A stretch of 64,000 bases of DNA from Monomorium pharaonis (taxonomy: Eukaryota > Arthropoda > Insecta > Hymenoptera > Formicidae). The position numbers were made by a program, and so were the translations under genes. The notes beneath the pieces are model-generated. The model worked only from the letters and a program-made list of their open reading frames with translations, was not told the origin of the DNA and did not search any database. The stretch is taken from contig NC_050468.1 in NCBI RefSeq assembly GCF_013373865.1, positions 13,227,496-13,291,495 on the forward strand, given 5' to 3'. Positions 9,625-23,607 of this stretch are shown one piece after another. Each line of letters starts with the position of its first letter. The stretch's first letter is position 1.

Positions 9625-11554
9625 TATATTACATTATACAATATATTATTAAAACATTTCAAAATTCTCACAATTAATCTGCGTTTGTCTGACTGGTATT
9701 TAATGACATTAGAGAAGTTATGCTTACTTAGAATGCTTACACAACATGCGATATCTTTTTGAAAAAGATAGATTTTAATTTATATTGCCTGTTTCTCTTT
9801 TAAAACTACTTTCTTTAAAGCAATGTTTCCCTTTTAGTCTCATTAACCATATATTTATCATTAGTCCTATCAAATTCATGCTACAAGGATAAGGCACTAT
9901 TAAATAATGTTTAGATTTCAAGGCTCTTAAAAGTCTATTTAAAAAATCTGCAGTACATAAAGAATTATTAATGTCTTAGTATTCCAGCAAGAATGGTACA
10001 CAGTGTTCTAGCTTCATTGTATTTCGACATCAATTGTTAAACCAATATTGTATACAAAAAACTATTTTAGATGCAAAATTTTTATCTTTTGATTGTGAAA
10101 GTGATTTGCAGTAATAAATAAGGGCTTGTCATTTGAATTAAAGTTCTGAACACAATTATTAAGAGTTTCAAGATTGAGAAAACTCATATGATTGATGAGA
10201 TAGTCTAGTGTAACACATAAATCATAATGACACATTCTTTAAAAAAAAAATCATCCATTAAATCGCATACAAGGTTCCTAGTAACATGATAAGAGTTCAG
10301 AATGTGCCATATATAATGAGTCTTGAATCTTGTTTAAAAAACATCATTAGATAATACATCATCTTCATAATTTATTCTACTGCAAAATATCAAAAAACTT
10401 TCTCTTAATCGTCTTCTCATGGTATTTTTATGCTCTCTACATAATCAGTAATAATAAGTTGCATTAAATAATTCCATAAAATAAGTCACAGTGTTACTCC
10501 AAATTATCTTATAGGATTTGATACAAAACAAAATAAATCATGCTCTGATTCATTTTGAACAATAGTACTATTTGTTTCTAAATCTCTTAATTCATCAATG
10601 ATAGATGTAAGTTTGTATTTATTATAAAAAAGCAGTAATGTCAAAAATAATAATTCTAAAAGGGAATAGATGTTATTAAAGAGTACGTAGATATATGTGT
10701 ATACGCTTAGTATTGATGTGGTGCGTATGAGAGTATTTTCTTTATCATTCTTTCGACGAAACTAAGTCTCAATTCGTTATATATTTTGTTATATATTTTT
10801 TAAAATCTTTTAGGGCATTTTATAAAGAATATATTTAAAACTTTTTCAAATTTTATTTTAAAAAAGGAATGTTTTACAATAAAAATACAACTTTTTCGGT
10901 ATACATTTAACATCTTTGACAAAAAGAACAAATTAAATTTCTTGTCCTTAAATAACTTATTAAAAATTTTAACCCAAGAAAAATTAGTATGTCACTGAAT
11001 TTGCGCAAATTGAATATTTTATTTAAAGCAGTTTTTAAATGTTAAAGATTTTAAAGATATTAAAAACTGTAAAGCAAGAAAATTTAAGCAACAAATAGCT
11101 GAATTTACAGAAATTAAATATTTTCAAGCAATTGCAATTCTTTCAAATGTATCAATAAAGATTTTTTAATCACTAGAAATTCCAAACTAAGAAAATTGAG
11201 CAAGTCGCTAATTTACAAAAATTGAAAAGCCTTGAAAACATAAATTCTTGAGCATATATATAAATATAGAGAGCCTGCTTTGAAAAGGTAGGAGAACCAT
11301 GCATTATATCTCTTTGCAATAATTTGCTGATGCAACCTGTAATACACAAATATGTATTTCTCCGCAATACTTTACGATAATGCGGAATTATACCGTAATT
11401 TTACTATGCATCTTTGATTAGCTTTAACTTCGAGAGACTATGTTGTGACGACGCGATGTCATAGCAACCACCAGCGTGTAAACCCCCTGGTGTTAGTTGT
11501 AACTTACCCTCGGTTGTGTCGCGATGCCGCTGAATTCTTGAAACGTTCCGAAAA
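9625..11554. other. Spacer and 5' flank of BBS9
   Basis: AT-rich until about 11400. The last 150 bp before the BBS9 ATG become more GC- and CpG-rich and probably contain its promoter and 5' UTR. No TATA box stands out. No other gene is seen. Confidence 0.45.
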
Positions 11555-11829
11555 ATGTCATTGTTCAAGACGAAAGAATGGTGGAGAACGCAATGCGGAG
11601 TGCACGAGTGTTTCGACAGACGCAGCTTGTTGGTCACGCCGTTGTTCGGCGCCGACCGGAAGGACATCGTTGTCGTCGGCAGCCACGGCGGTTACCTTCG
11701 GATATACAATCCATCCTCACAATGGATAGACGAAACCAAATCGCCGAGCGGCTACGAGTCCTCGGATCTAATCATCGAGACACAAGTCGGCGATTGTATT
11801 GTTGACATGAAGGCGGGAAAATTTGTCTC
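11555..11829 (+). CDS. BBS9: BBS9 exon 1
   Basis: Starts at ATG 11555 in the context GAAAAATG and ends at donor GTAAGT (11830). It encodes residues 1-91 plus two bases of a Ser codon; VVVGSHGGYLRIYNP and DMKAGKFVS are conserved BBS9 propeller blocks. Other open frames over this exon are shadows. Confidence 0.95.
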
Positions 11830-14800
11830 GTAAGTGAAACCGTTAGATTTACAAAATAGAAAGATAATTATAATTGATGTCACGAAGAATCGCACGTTTT
11901 TTAACTCTGGAATGCGTAGCAACATAATAAAATTTGTAAAAACCAGATATAATTTTAAAAGAATCAGTTAATTATGGAAAATAGAGAAAATAATTTCATT
12001 AAATTGAAAATAAAAGATCAAGTTAAATTTAAATAATAAAAATTATAAAACTAAAAAAAACAATGAAAATTAATAAATAAGAACAATATAATAAAAAAGA
12101 AAAATTAATAAACAATTATCGTAAGACTGCAAAAATTTGTGCATTAAAATTATTAATTTAATATATACATATTTTTTAATAATATGCACTTATGTTTTTA
12201 TAATTAAATAGAAGCAAAATATGATTAAAAAATTATATAGACACTAAAAATAAATAAATCTATTTATTAATAAAACTTCTAAATATTATAAAATTTCGAG
12301 TCATTGTTATCAAAATTTATTTTAGAAGGTATGCTCTTTCAAAATGTATTTTTTGGGATTTCTAGTTTGGAAATACATAAAAATTACTTAATATCAAATT
12401 TTGAATATTCTTTTTTACTACTATTTCAATATTTTAATATTTTTTAATTTAAAAAGTGCTACTTTTTTGTGTTATATTACTAACAGTTTGTGCACAGAAA
12501 AATGCATATATTGATGCGATAAAATAATTAACTTTTATGGACATCTTAAACAAAAAAAACTCCCGGTCTCTTCCCGTCTCTGCCGGTCTTTCCCGATCTC
12601 TCCCGGTCTCTCCCTGTCTCTCCCGGTCTCTCCCGGTATCTCCCCGTCACTCCTCGTCTCTCCCCGTCTCTCCCGGTCTCTCCCCGTCTCTCCCGGTCTT
12701 GTCTTATTTATAATTAATTCTTATATTTATATTTAATTATAATAAATATTTATATTTATATTTAATTTATATTTAATTTAATTTGCCTCAATTTTGACTC
12801 TAATTACTTCATTTTCGAAACAAAATTGTAATGATAACAATATATGTTGTTCAATGTTTAATAACAAACTAACAAAAGAATTTCTATATTTTGAATCTTG
12901 TTTTACGGCTATATGCAAGTCAAACCAAAAAGGTATAATTAAAAAAATATAAAATACACAGTATATAGTATATATCATGATGAATATTTTATATGTACTT
13001 CTCAATAAAAACATCCGATAATAAATACTAGATCGAACGCTTCGATTTTGACATTGTATATATCACTTGTGTTTTTTGCTAATAATCTCGTCAAATTTTT
13101 ATTCATTAACAAAACGCTTGAGAAATGTATTTTAAAAGTTTAAAGAATATTAAATTTAGAATATTAAATTTATATATCTATATATATATATATATATATA
13201 TATTAAATTAATTTTTTAATTTTTTAAAAGAGAATCCACTTAAAATAAATTTTAATTAAATTAATACATTTTGCAACATTTCTTGCTTAAATGTTATTAT
13301 ATTTTTACAGATATTGCACTGATTTGTTTCAGAGGCTCGCAAGACACTCAACTCGCAATACTGACATCAAAAAAACTCATCATTTATAGCATAATTTTGA
13401 GTCAGGGCTCCGCTGAACATGGTTTGTACTACAATTGTATTGAATTCTAACAAATAAAAATACACATAAACATTCATATCTTTATATATTTATAACATTA
13501 TAATTGAAATTGCTAACTTTTCTATCGTCTTTCAACTTAGAAATTATTTTATAAATCTTATTATATAGAATATATAATGTTAATAAAAACATTACATATA
13601 TACAAAACATTTATAATATGATTTGATAATACAGAATATGATTTGGACTTTGAAATTACAATATGCCGTGTACTTAGAATATTAATTTTAGTGACAATAA
13701 CATTAATCGCATGACGAAATAGCCTTTGGGAAAGATGGGCAACGCGCGCATAACGGCTAACAAGATCAAGCAATCATAAAATCCGTGTATGCGAATCCCC
13801 ATTGGAATTCTCGCGCGAAACTTGACTTAAGAATGGTCGGCCAATTAGATTTTGCAACCTCAACAAACAAGTCTGCACGAATAGAATATATGCCGAGCAC
13901 TGCATACATTTTCATTTCATTGCATGCCTCGTAATCATCTAATTAATATCTCTCATTATTAATTACAATAACTTACGTTACAACTACAAATATTAATGGT
14001 ATTTTTATTACATGTATATATTATTATTCTTATTCTTATTAGCATTAAATTATTATTATAATTCTTGAGTTTGATATACAATTTATATATTTTGGAAGAG
14101 AGAGAGGAAGAACGTGTAATTATTTTTCTCTCGGTCTTGAAAAAGTCCTCAGGGCAGTGCTGAGACAGCAATCCCATAGACCCATCTTCTGAAAGCCGGT
14201 CCTGGCCACGTAGATAAAACGACCGCGAGCGGTGCGTGTGCTGCTAACGAGCACCACAAGTGCATTAAATTATTCCCACCCGCTAAGATCAAATGCGTAA
14301 AGATCGATATTTGAAAATATAATATGATGTACAAATTATTACAAATTGTATATCAATTGTTACAATATTCTGCAAAGATTATCTATATTCTGATAAATAA
14401 AAAACATTAAATTTAAAGTTTTTTTTATAGAAGATGATAGAATTTTTAGATATCAAATATATACATATATTAAAGTATATATCTATGGTATCACATTTAA
14501 TTTTAAAAGTTCAAATAGCTCTCTTCCCCTCACATCTAATATTAAAAATTCTTTCCTAAACATTCCGTTTATTGTATCTTTTTAAATCTTATTCGTACAA
14601 AACTCAGATTCAAACGGTACTTAGCACTGAATGTGAAGTATAGATATGGACAATAGGCCTACAATGTTATAGGCCTACAATGTGTGTTTATGCCAATCAG
14701 TCAATCGTACGATATCGCGTATCAAAGTACAGAAATGCGGCGCGCAGTCTCGTTCATCGCAATCGCGAATAATCAAAAACTCGGGTATACACGACGTCGT

Positions 14801-16717
14801 ACAACGCCTCTCTCGACATTTCTTTCGTCTACGCATCAATTTATGTAACGCAAGAAAACTTTTTTTCAATTTCCTGGTGCACGTTTTCCTCGTGCATTTG
14901 TGTGATTTGAAATTAAAACGTCTTTGAAAGATCAAGGAGGAGTCGGATCAAACAATTTTGACCCTAGAGCGCCATGTGAGGAATATTTATCCATTAATAT
15001 TAATGATCTACGCGTTTCTACACATAATGCGGAAAATTACATAATTGCCACAGGGAAACATATGAATTGGAAATAATCTTGTGATCATTAGAAACTTATA
15101 CAATCCTCATTTAATATGTGATACTATTATGCGAACATACAAGATGTAATAATGTTATAATAATCTTCATATTACAACTTATAAAAAATATAAACTTGCA
15201 TTTTATGTTACACGCTGTAAAAATATAACATATTAAATTATATATAATTATTATTGTCAGTAAATTCGAGATCTATTGGGATTATTAAAAGTGTTTATGC
15301 ACGTTAGAATAAAACTTACAAATAAAATTATTTTTTTTAATAATAATTATATGACTTGCAAAATAAATTTATAATTACAAAAAGAAGTTATATTTACAGA
15401 AAATTTATATATTAATTTACAATTAAAAAAATACAATTTAGTTTAAGCTAGATGTAAGAAATGCTATATGTAAAAATACAAATACATATGTATGTAATGC
15501 AAATACGTATGTGCGATATTACAATTATCTTATATAATAGTACACAAATGTGTACATTTACACAAAAGTTATAAAATATTATTATTTTTATGTAGTATAA
15601 AAATATGTATTTATTATAATATAAAAATTGGTAACTAACATATTCATATTTGTTAAAATGCAAAATTTTATATATTTTATTTTAAATTCTTTTATTTTTC
15701 CATGTTATTTATGTAATTTTAAATATTTTTTTACAGGGTATAATAAGTGCATAATTTTACAGTGTATACAAAAAATTTTTCATGTGTAGCTTATGCTTAT
15801 ATTCAATTTATGAAAAAAAAACTCTTTTCTTCACAATTTTCATTATTAATATATAAAATCAAAACAAATTAAAATTTGTATGCCGTTCAAAGATAGTTTC
15901 TGTGACTGATAAAAAAAATGCTTACCGGTTTAACCGTTCCAATATTAAAAACTGCTTTCGCGGCATGATCCGGGATCGAAAAAGCCTCGAGCTAGTATCT
16001 CGTTAAGTCCAGTCGATATTAGATGCGGCAATAACAACCGTCGAGCGTTTCATAATAATTCGCGAGCGCCGTTACGACGTCTTACGCATTACATCGTCGA
16101 GCAAGCGTATGCTTCTTTTGAGCGCGTGAAGCGCGCGACGATTCCTCTCGGAGCGGACATGGAATGGAAAAGGCGAGAACGATTATCTTCCTCGATGAAA
16201 ACTGTCCACAGCCGATTTCCGTTCTGACTGCACGCTCATCCATGAAAAAAAAAACACGAATTGCATGTAAATTAGTTGCACACGTACAAATTGCAACTGT
16301 CTGATTCACTTTTTTCGCGTGAGAGATCATTAAAGGCATTCTATTTACTTCCTAATGCAAAGTAAGGCGCTAGCAATTTTCATATTATCCTTTTTATTTT
16401 CATATTTAAAATTATTATATTTCTTTCTATAATTAGAATTTTTTATTAGAAATAATGAAACAAGAGAAAGCAAATCTTAAGTTTTAAGTTAAAACATTTA
16501 TGCATTAATTAATATAGCTACCAAAATTTGTGGCAGAAAGATAATTGTAATATTTTGTTTACTTTGTGGAAAATAAAATTTTACTTTTGCCATTTCCCTT
16601 AAATTTTTAATTGTTTTAATCTTTTTGTTTTCTCCTCTCATATATATTTTCTCTCATATAATTTTTAAATAAAAAGATTCAATTGTTTTCTTTTGCTTTC
16701 TCATGGCTGTTCCTAAA

Positions 16718-16779
<62 letters not shown>

Positions 16780-19700
16780 ACCCCCTTCTATAATTGTAAT
16801 CAGAATATGATTACTCGTTTTTACATGTCTTTTTCTCTTTTCAATATTTTTAATACTTTCTCTTTCGTTTTTTGTTAATCAAATAAAGGGAGCATGTTTC
16901 TTTGCACTCACCTTTTTCTGGTACACTTACTTTAACATTGCCGTTGTGATATATGTACTCTGCAAAACGCTGACTCGTTCGGACGCTCAAACGTAACCAC
17001 GATGAATTGCAGCTTGACCTATATACAGACAGGAATCACGATTGTTCGCCGTCGTCTCGAGCCGCTTGTCTAGCGCCGCCTGAGCTCCACGCGCGCATAT
17101 CAGTCTCGCATATTTATTTCTTCAATTAACTGCAACGTACTACATAATCGACCTCATTTAATCTCGAAGTAAAAACCGCAAAAATACGGGGCAATTTTTA
17201 TCAGTTCTGATAAATGTCGTCCTTGCGAATAAAAAAATTAAAGGAATGCAGCTTTAGAATCCATTCATAGATATTATGTAACGCAAAATAAATATTATAA
17301 ATTTTTAATTCGCAATACGATATACATATTTATTAGTTACGATAAATAAAACTAATATAAAAAAATGTGTAAAGAATAAAAAAATTGTTAGACTAGAAAC
17401 AATAAAATTTTGTTATTGGGAGATTTTTAAATTGGTTAAGAAAATGATAAATAAGATAAAAGATAGTAAAAAATTGAACAATATATAATTGTCCATTACA
17501 ACTTATTAAAATTTAAAGTTCGAGGTACAAAAAATCTGTAAATTCTTCTTAGTTACATTAAAATAATGAAATAAACACTAACTCAAATCAAAAGAATTTT
17601 AGGTTTTTTTTTTAATTTTAATATTGATTGAAATTTTCAATCTTAAATTTTTATCCAAACAAATTTAATTAACCGCTTTTACACCTTTGCAGGGGACCAT
17701 TGCGACCTGCAAATCGCTTACGAGCATCTGCTACAGCGATTTCCGGCGTCCCTGACAACGGGACCGTTTGGCGGTGTGCGGGGTCGGGACTTCCTCTGTG
17801 TTCAGTGCTTGGATGGTACGCTTCTCTTCTACGAGCAAGAGACTCCCACCTTCAGCCTGGTTCTCGGGAATCGGTTGCTGCCGGAGCCGATCATCTACGT
17901 TTCGCGGAACGACATCTTCGTGACGCCGAGCTCCTCATGGATCCTCGAGTGCTACAGGCAGGTTGTTCCACCGTGCTGTTCCGAGTAGCCCGTCAATGAA
18001 CACCTGCTGGTATACAGATAACTCAGTCGCGGTGTATCAGATTGCAGCCTCGTCTTTCAGGATTATGAGTCGAGAGGACGAATGAAGAGATATATGATTT
18101 ATTATCATTCGCGCGGTGATGAGAGAAGAGTATTTTATTATCGAAAGATTTAAAGGTCACTTTAGAATTCACAATAAGAAAAATATAATTTACCGTATTC
18201 TTTACAATAATTTCTAATTATTTGAGGAGAATCTCCACAAAATTATTAAATCAATACACATTCTAGCAAAGTTATAATATACATTTTTTAAAAGAGATAT
18301 CTTTACCAGAAAATTTGCAAATTTCAGAAACGTATTTTCTCAGGTTTTTAAAATTGAATACGCGATGTGTACACTTTACGCTTGTAAATTAACATAATAA
18401 AAAATAATCGTGGACATACACTTGTCTTTTTCACGCAGGTACAAGAGCATGGCAGAATTTGGAAGCAAGGAACGCTCGGAGGAACCAAAAAACTTAGAAC
18501 CGGACTGGAGTTACAATATCGGTGAAGCCGTTCTCGATATCGATACTGTTACCTTGAGCAGCTTCGAAGTCGGGATTCTTATACTTGGCGAGAAGAATCT
18601 GTATTGTCTCAAAGATAATTGCGTCACTCTGAAATACGCGAAACGGCTCGAGTACAAGGCACTCTGCTTTCAAGCTTACGTGATAGGTAATTTTAACAAT
18701 TTAAAATTCTTCGAGAAAGAAAGAAAGAAAAAAAAAACAGAGAGAGATTAAATGTTGATCGTTTCAAAACACTTTCTCTCAGGGAAAGAAAAAAAAGTAA
18801 GAGACGGACAAGTTAGAGAAAATCGAACTAGTAGCCGGCGCGCGATGTGACTCGCCTAATTAACTATTTTGTGGAATGAAAAATAAACTGTGCTAATTGA
18901 ATACGATGCTCGTAGAACCGGATGGCAAGTTGATGGTGCTTGTAATCGCTGACACGAACACCCTGATGATTTACGAGGGTACGACTCTTAAGTGGTCAGC
19001 CCAACTGCCTTTTACTCCGGTCGCCGTAACTCGAGCGCATTTTCAGGTAATCAATTGCATAATTCTATAACTCGTATTCTTGCTCGATGTGGCATTTATT
19101 TCGTAGAAAGCGTCATCGAGAAAGAAAGCATAAACAAAACCAATTATTTTCTTTGACACTTTCCAAGATATCTAGTAAATTCCGTCGTAACAATCTGCTA
19201 TTGTTATAGTCAATAATTGTATGACACTAAAAGTTTAATTAATTTGTAATGTAACATTAACATTAATATTATGACTCTTACAGCCAAGAATTGTTATAAT
19301 AAAAGTTTAATTGATTTATAATATAGCATTAACATTAATTAATATTATGTTAAATTCTCACTATTAATTATTTTGCAATAAACTACATTGACATATTTTT
19401 TCAAAGAGAGGAACTTGAATTAAGTTCGTAGGAAAGGTCATTGATAATCTTTTTAGTCATGCTTTATCATTCCACTTTTCCTATAACATTGAAATAGTAC
19501 AACAATATTATGATAGTCAATATGTTGCATCTGACGAGGCGAGTATTAATCATTGGCAATGAGAAGAGACTGAAAAAAAATTATCGGTTGAAAAACAATC
19601 TTATTTGAATAACAATATTGGATAAAAACATACAGAAAATATGAGAGAATTCCTTTTAGAAGAGAAAGGGAGAGAAAGATAGAAGGAGAGAGAAGACTTC

Positions 19701-22700
19701 GATGGAGCGCGTATCTACGTTTACCACGATAGTCTGCAATCAGAGCCGATGACATTTGACAAAGAAACGAGCCGAGACCTCCGCTATATCAGTGTATCCT
19801 CTTCCGTGTTGCACTATCGACATCGCCAGCCGTTGTGTCTCTGACAACGTTATGTCGGGCACAAATCTATCGTATCCTTGCCATTAGACGCCTCTTTGGT
19901 AACTTCCATTCCACATTTTTAAAATATCAATAAAGAATAGAGCAATCTTAAGCTTCTATGACGACAAGTCTTATCTGAAATTTATTTTGTTTTTCTAAAA
20001 AAAAAAACTGTATCTCAAAAATTTGGAGATGTAAAAATATGAATGTAAGCTTTTTGTTAAAATTTTTGCGGAAGATATTTGTTTACAAACCGGTTGCTCC
20101 AATTTCTTAATAAACTCATCTATCAAGTGAATATATATATGTCTGTCTCAATTTTATTTATTTAAAAAAGTGAAGATAGACACATGCTTACCTAATAAGT
20201 AAATATCAAGAAGTTGGAACAACTGGCCCTATGTCTCTCTGTAGATTCAACGTTACTTGTAGCCATGCCAACTTCTATTCGCTGTCTGCAAAAACCGCGT
20301 CAAATGTCAATATAAAATAACAATCAAATTGCTCGAGAACATATTGGGCTATCTTACGGATTGTTCGTTTAGGAATTTTTAAAACCGCAAGATGGGAGAG
20401 AAGAAAAAGAAGTGAAGATAAAGACGGAGAATTCGCGTGGCGATGGCGATCAAAAGAAACGTTCAAGGCTTTTAGCATCGGCGTCGGCAATGAAAGACCG
20501 ACCAGGAAAGGAAAAAACCGCAAGAGTGCAAGGAAGGACGAGGAGTTGGCAATTATCACCCTGGTTTTATCTTATCGTCCTGCCGCAGCTAGTGCGCGCG
20601 GTCAGCAAGGTTGCCATTGTTGTCTTTCCGGAGGACACAGAACGCGCGAATTGCTGGCTAATTAGCTTAATACCGAGAATTCCACTTTGTTAATCAGCGA
20701 ACTATCGTCGCGACAACTGGAGTTGTTCCGCGTGTATACGCAACAACACGAGAAAACGCTTAGAAAACACCTAAATCAGCCGGACGCCAATATGAAAATA
20801 GCGACGAATGATTATTCTTATCTTATCTCGCGCAATGACAAAAAAAAACAAAAGTAGTCTTTCAGTTTGCCGCTATGGAAAGAATCCGCTGAATAAGCGT
20901 TTGAACTTGAAGTTGTACACGCAAAAAAAAATACCAGCGGTTTTTTTTTCTATAAAAGAAAATTTATGATTGTAATTTACAATTAGAGGCACAATGGACT
21001 GTAATTTACAATTAAAATATATGCAATATATGTTACCACCGTCAAACGTATACGATCGTACTCGTGGATCACTTCAATTTTTAATTTTGAAGGTCGGATC
21101 ACTTTTACGGGCAGGTCTTTAATTTAGCTTTCATATTGCTTTTGCACATCCGCGGGATAATAACTATGATGTACAGGCCACTCCAGGTTTCCCGCGGTTC
21201 TTTACTCTTTTTTTTATCTACAGTTTCTTTGACCAATTTGGAGTTGATTTTTCTTTTTGTGGCGATGCGACTGTAATCTAGAGTTTCATATTTCTTTTTT
21301 TAGCACTTAGACGGAACGATCGTCGTTCTTTCAGAAGAGGGCCAGCTAGAGGCTTGCTACTTGGGCTCGGAGCCGTCGTTATTTATCGCGCCTCCTCTAC
21401 ACCGACGCGGTTACGATTACGTAGCCGCTGAAGATGAGCTCATGGAACTCCGCAAGTTGGCAAAAAGAAATAAGGCTTCCGGTACGAATAAAACAGGAAT
21501 CATCAATATGCTCCTAATAATCATTAGCAATCGATCATTTCTCTCAATCGGTCAAAATCATCCATTTCAAAGCTTAATACTTATTATTAATTTTATAGTT
21601 AAATACAATTAATTAGAACAAACAGTTTGATCGTATTGTATGTTCAATCTATTCGAATAGTTTGAAGTAAGAAAAAGGATAAATATTCCATTTGAATATT
21701 TCGACAATTCAGACTGTTCAAACTTAAGCAGTGACCGGCCTGTAATGTCGTGATAACGCGTATCGAACGCACGTTTGACTGGAGTAAAGATGCGTGTTTG
21801 ACGCAAGCATAGAACCCAAGGTTAAATCTCGATCGGATAGCATAAAGTATGTCGACAAACTTAGATTTAAATTATAATAATTTCGAACTTTCGAATATCT
21901 GGTGTGAGGTGAATTCAAACAGTTAGAAAATATCTTCAGTTTGAAGTGTTGACGTTTTTAAAATTTGATGTATTCATACACCCAATGTTCCCGAACTCTA
22001 CAAATAATTAATTTTTGTTATTGAAATTATAAGGCAGTCAACTCAGTGACGTCACCATGGACGCTGAGTTAATAATAACCGTAACCGTATCTGCGGATCT
22101 GGAACCCAGTCCACGCGGAAATCAGGATGACTCTAAGGACGATTCAGAGGGTCGTAATTTAATGTGCAGGATTACCATAGAATTATCCACGTACACGACG
22201 CTTCACGACGTTCAAGTGTGCGTGGACGTCTCAAAGCCGTTCGTCTCCGAGAAGAATTGTCATGTTATTAACAATCTCTGTAAGCAAGTCATATAAAATT
22301 ACGTGTTTATGGTCTCGAATGTTTAAAGTCTCGAATAAGAAAACAATTCTGCAAAAAAATTAAAACGCGATAAATAAATAAAAAATAGAACGAGTCAAGA
22401 AAAAAAAGAATACGGATCTTTCTCTATTCTTCTTAAATTGGTAGAATTGCTAGACTGTCAATTTAGCACTAAATGTCAATTTAGTAATACATCATTTTAA
22501 TCGTGTAAACGCGAAGGTGACCGGCAAATTCTACGCACGATGATCTACGCGACGACGGATCTGCCGGCGATGTCATCGGACGTGAGAATCTCGGCGAGCT
22601 ACAAGACGGGGGATCGTGGGAGCCTGCGCGTACTTCAGAAGATGGCCCAACTGCCCCTGAAGATGATGCTGAGGGCCTGCCCACCCGAGAATACGTCCAC

Positions 22701-23511
22701 CTTCACGGCGACCATCAAGTGCAGCGAGCCCCTCGTGGCTTTTAGCCAGCTGTTTCCCGGTAAATCCATCGGCACCGTCGTTTATAATACCCTCCCCTCC
22801 CTCCACCCTCCCGCCGCTCGCGACCAGGGCTGCAACCGCGATAAAACTTATCCCCTCAAATCTACCGTCGACAAATTTCTTGTGGTTTCGCGTGATAAAA
22901 TTATAATGAGCTTCCTGAGAGTTCCTCTAACTAGGTTTGTTTCAATTTTAATGTATAAAAATTATATACTGTAAAAAGTTGCATCTCAAGTTTTAAATAG
23001 CTGTCCCTGCGAATTTTATTTTATCTCCTTATTTATCATAGAAAAATATTGTGTGTGATTGATATAATCAATAGAATTACATAAATTCTTAAAACCCTTT
23101 TCCTTTCGCAAAAGACAATATATCATCCTTAAGAAATGAAATGTTAGAAAAATTTATACGATTTATTGTCGTAATTGTATCTTCCATAGAAAATGCAATA
23201 TTTACAGTTTAATATCTCTTGCCTAAAGTTATTAATTAAAAATATTGTGAAAATTAATTTTGTTTAATAATTGTCATTGATCTACGAGCAGTAGAGAACT
23301 TGACTCGTTTATGTATGCAACATTACAGGCCATAGCTTTGTATTGCCGCCCTGTTGGTCTCATCGCTCTGTAGGATTCCTTAAAAACTCATATCTTTTTT
23401 ATTTCCACTGGCTCGTATTTCGCCCCGCTGTTTCCCGTCGGAAATTACGGGCTAGGAAATTGTGGATAGAGAATTAGGATGTCTCGTTTACGAACGGCGA
23501 TATTAAGGAAT

Positions 23512-23607
<96 letters not shown>

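Noticed and set aside
11404..11805. Other frames overlapping BBS9 exon 1 (plus and minus)
   Set aside because: Shadows of the real coding frame, which is fixed by the MSLF start, the splice phase and the family alignment.
22540..22974. 144-codon frame extending beyond BBS9 exon 8
   Set aside because: It starts at an internal Met of exon 8 and reads through the GTAAAT donor into intron 8; the true protein joins exon 9 at 24592.
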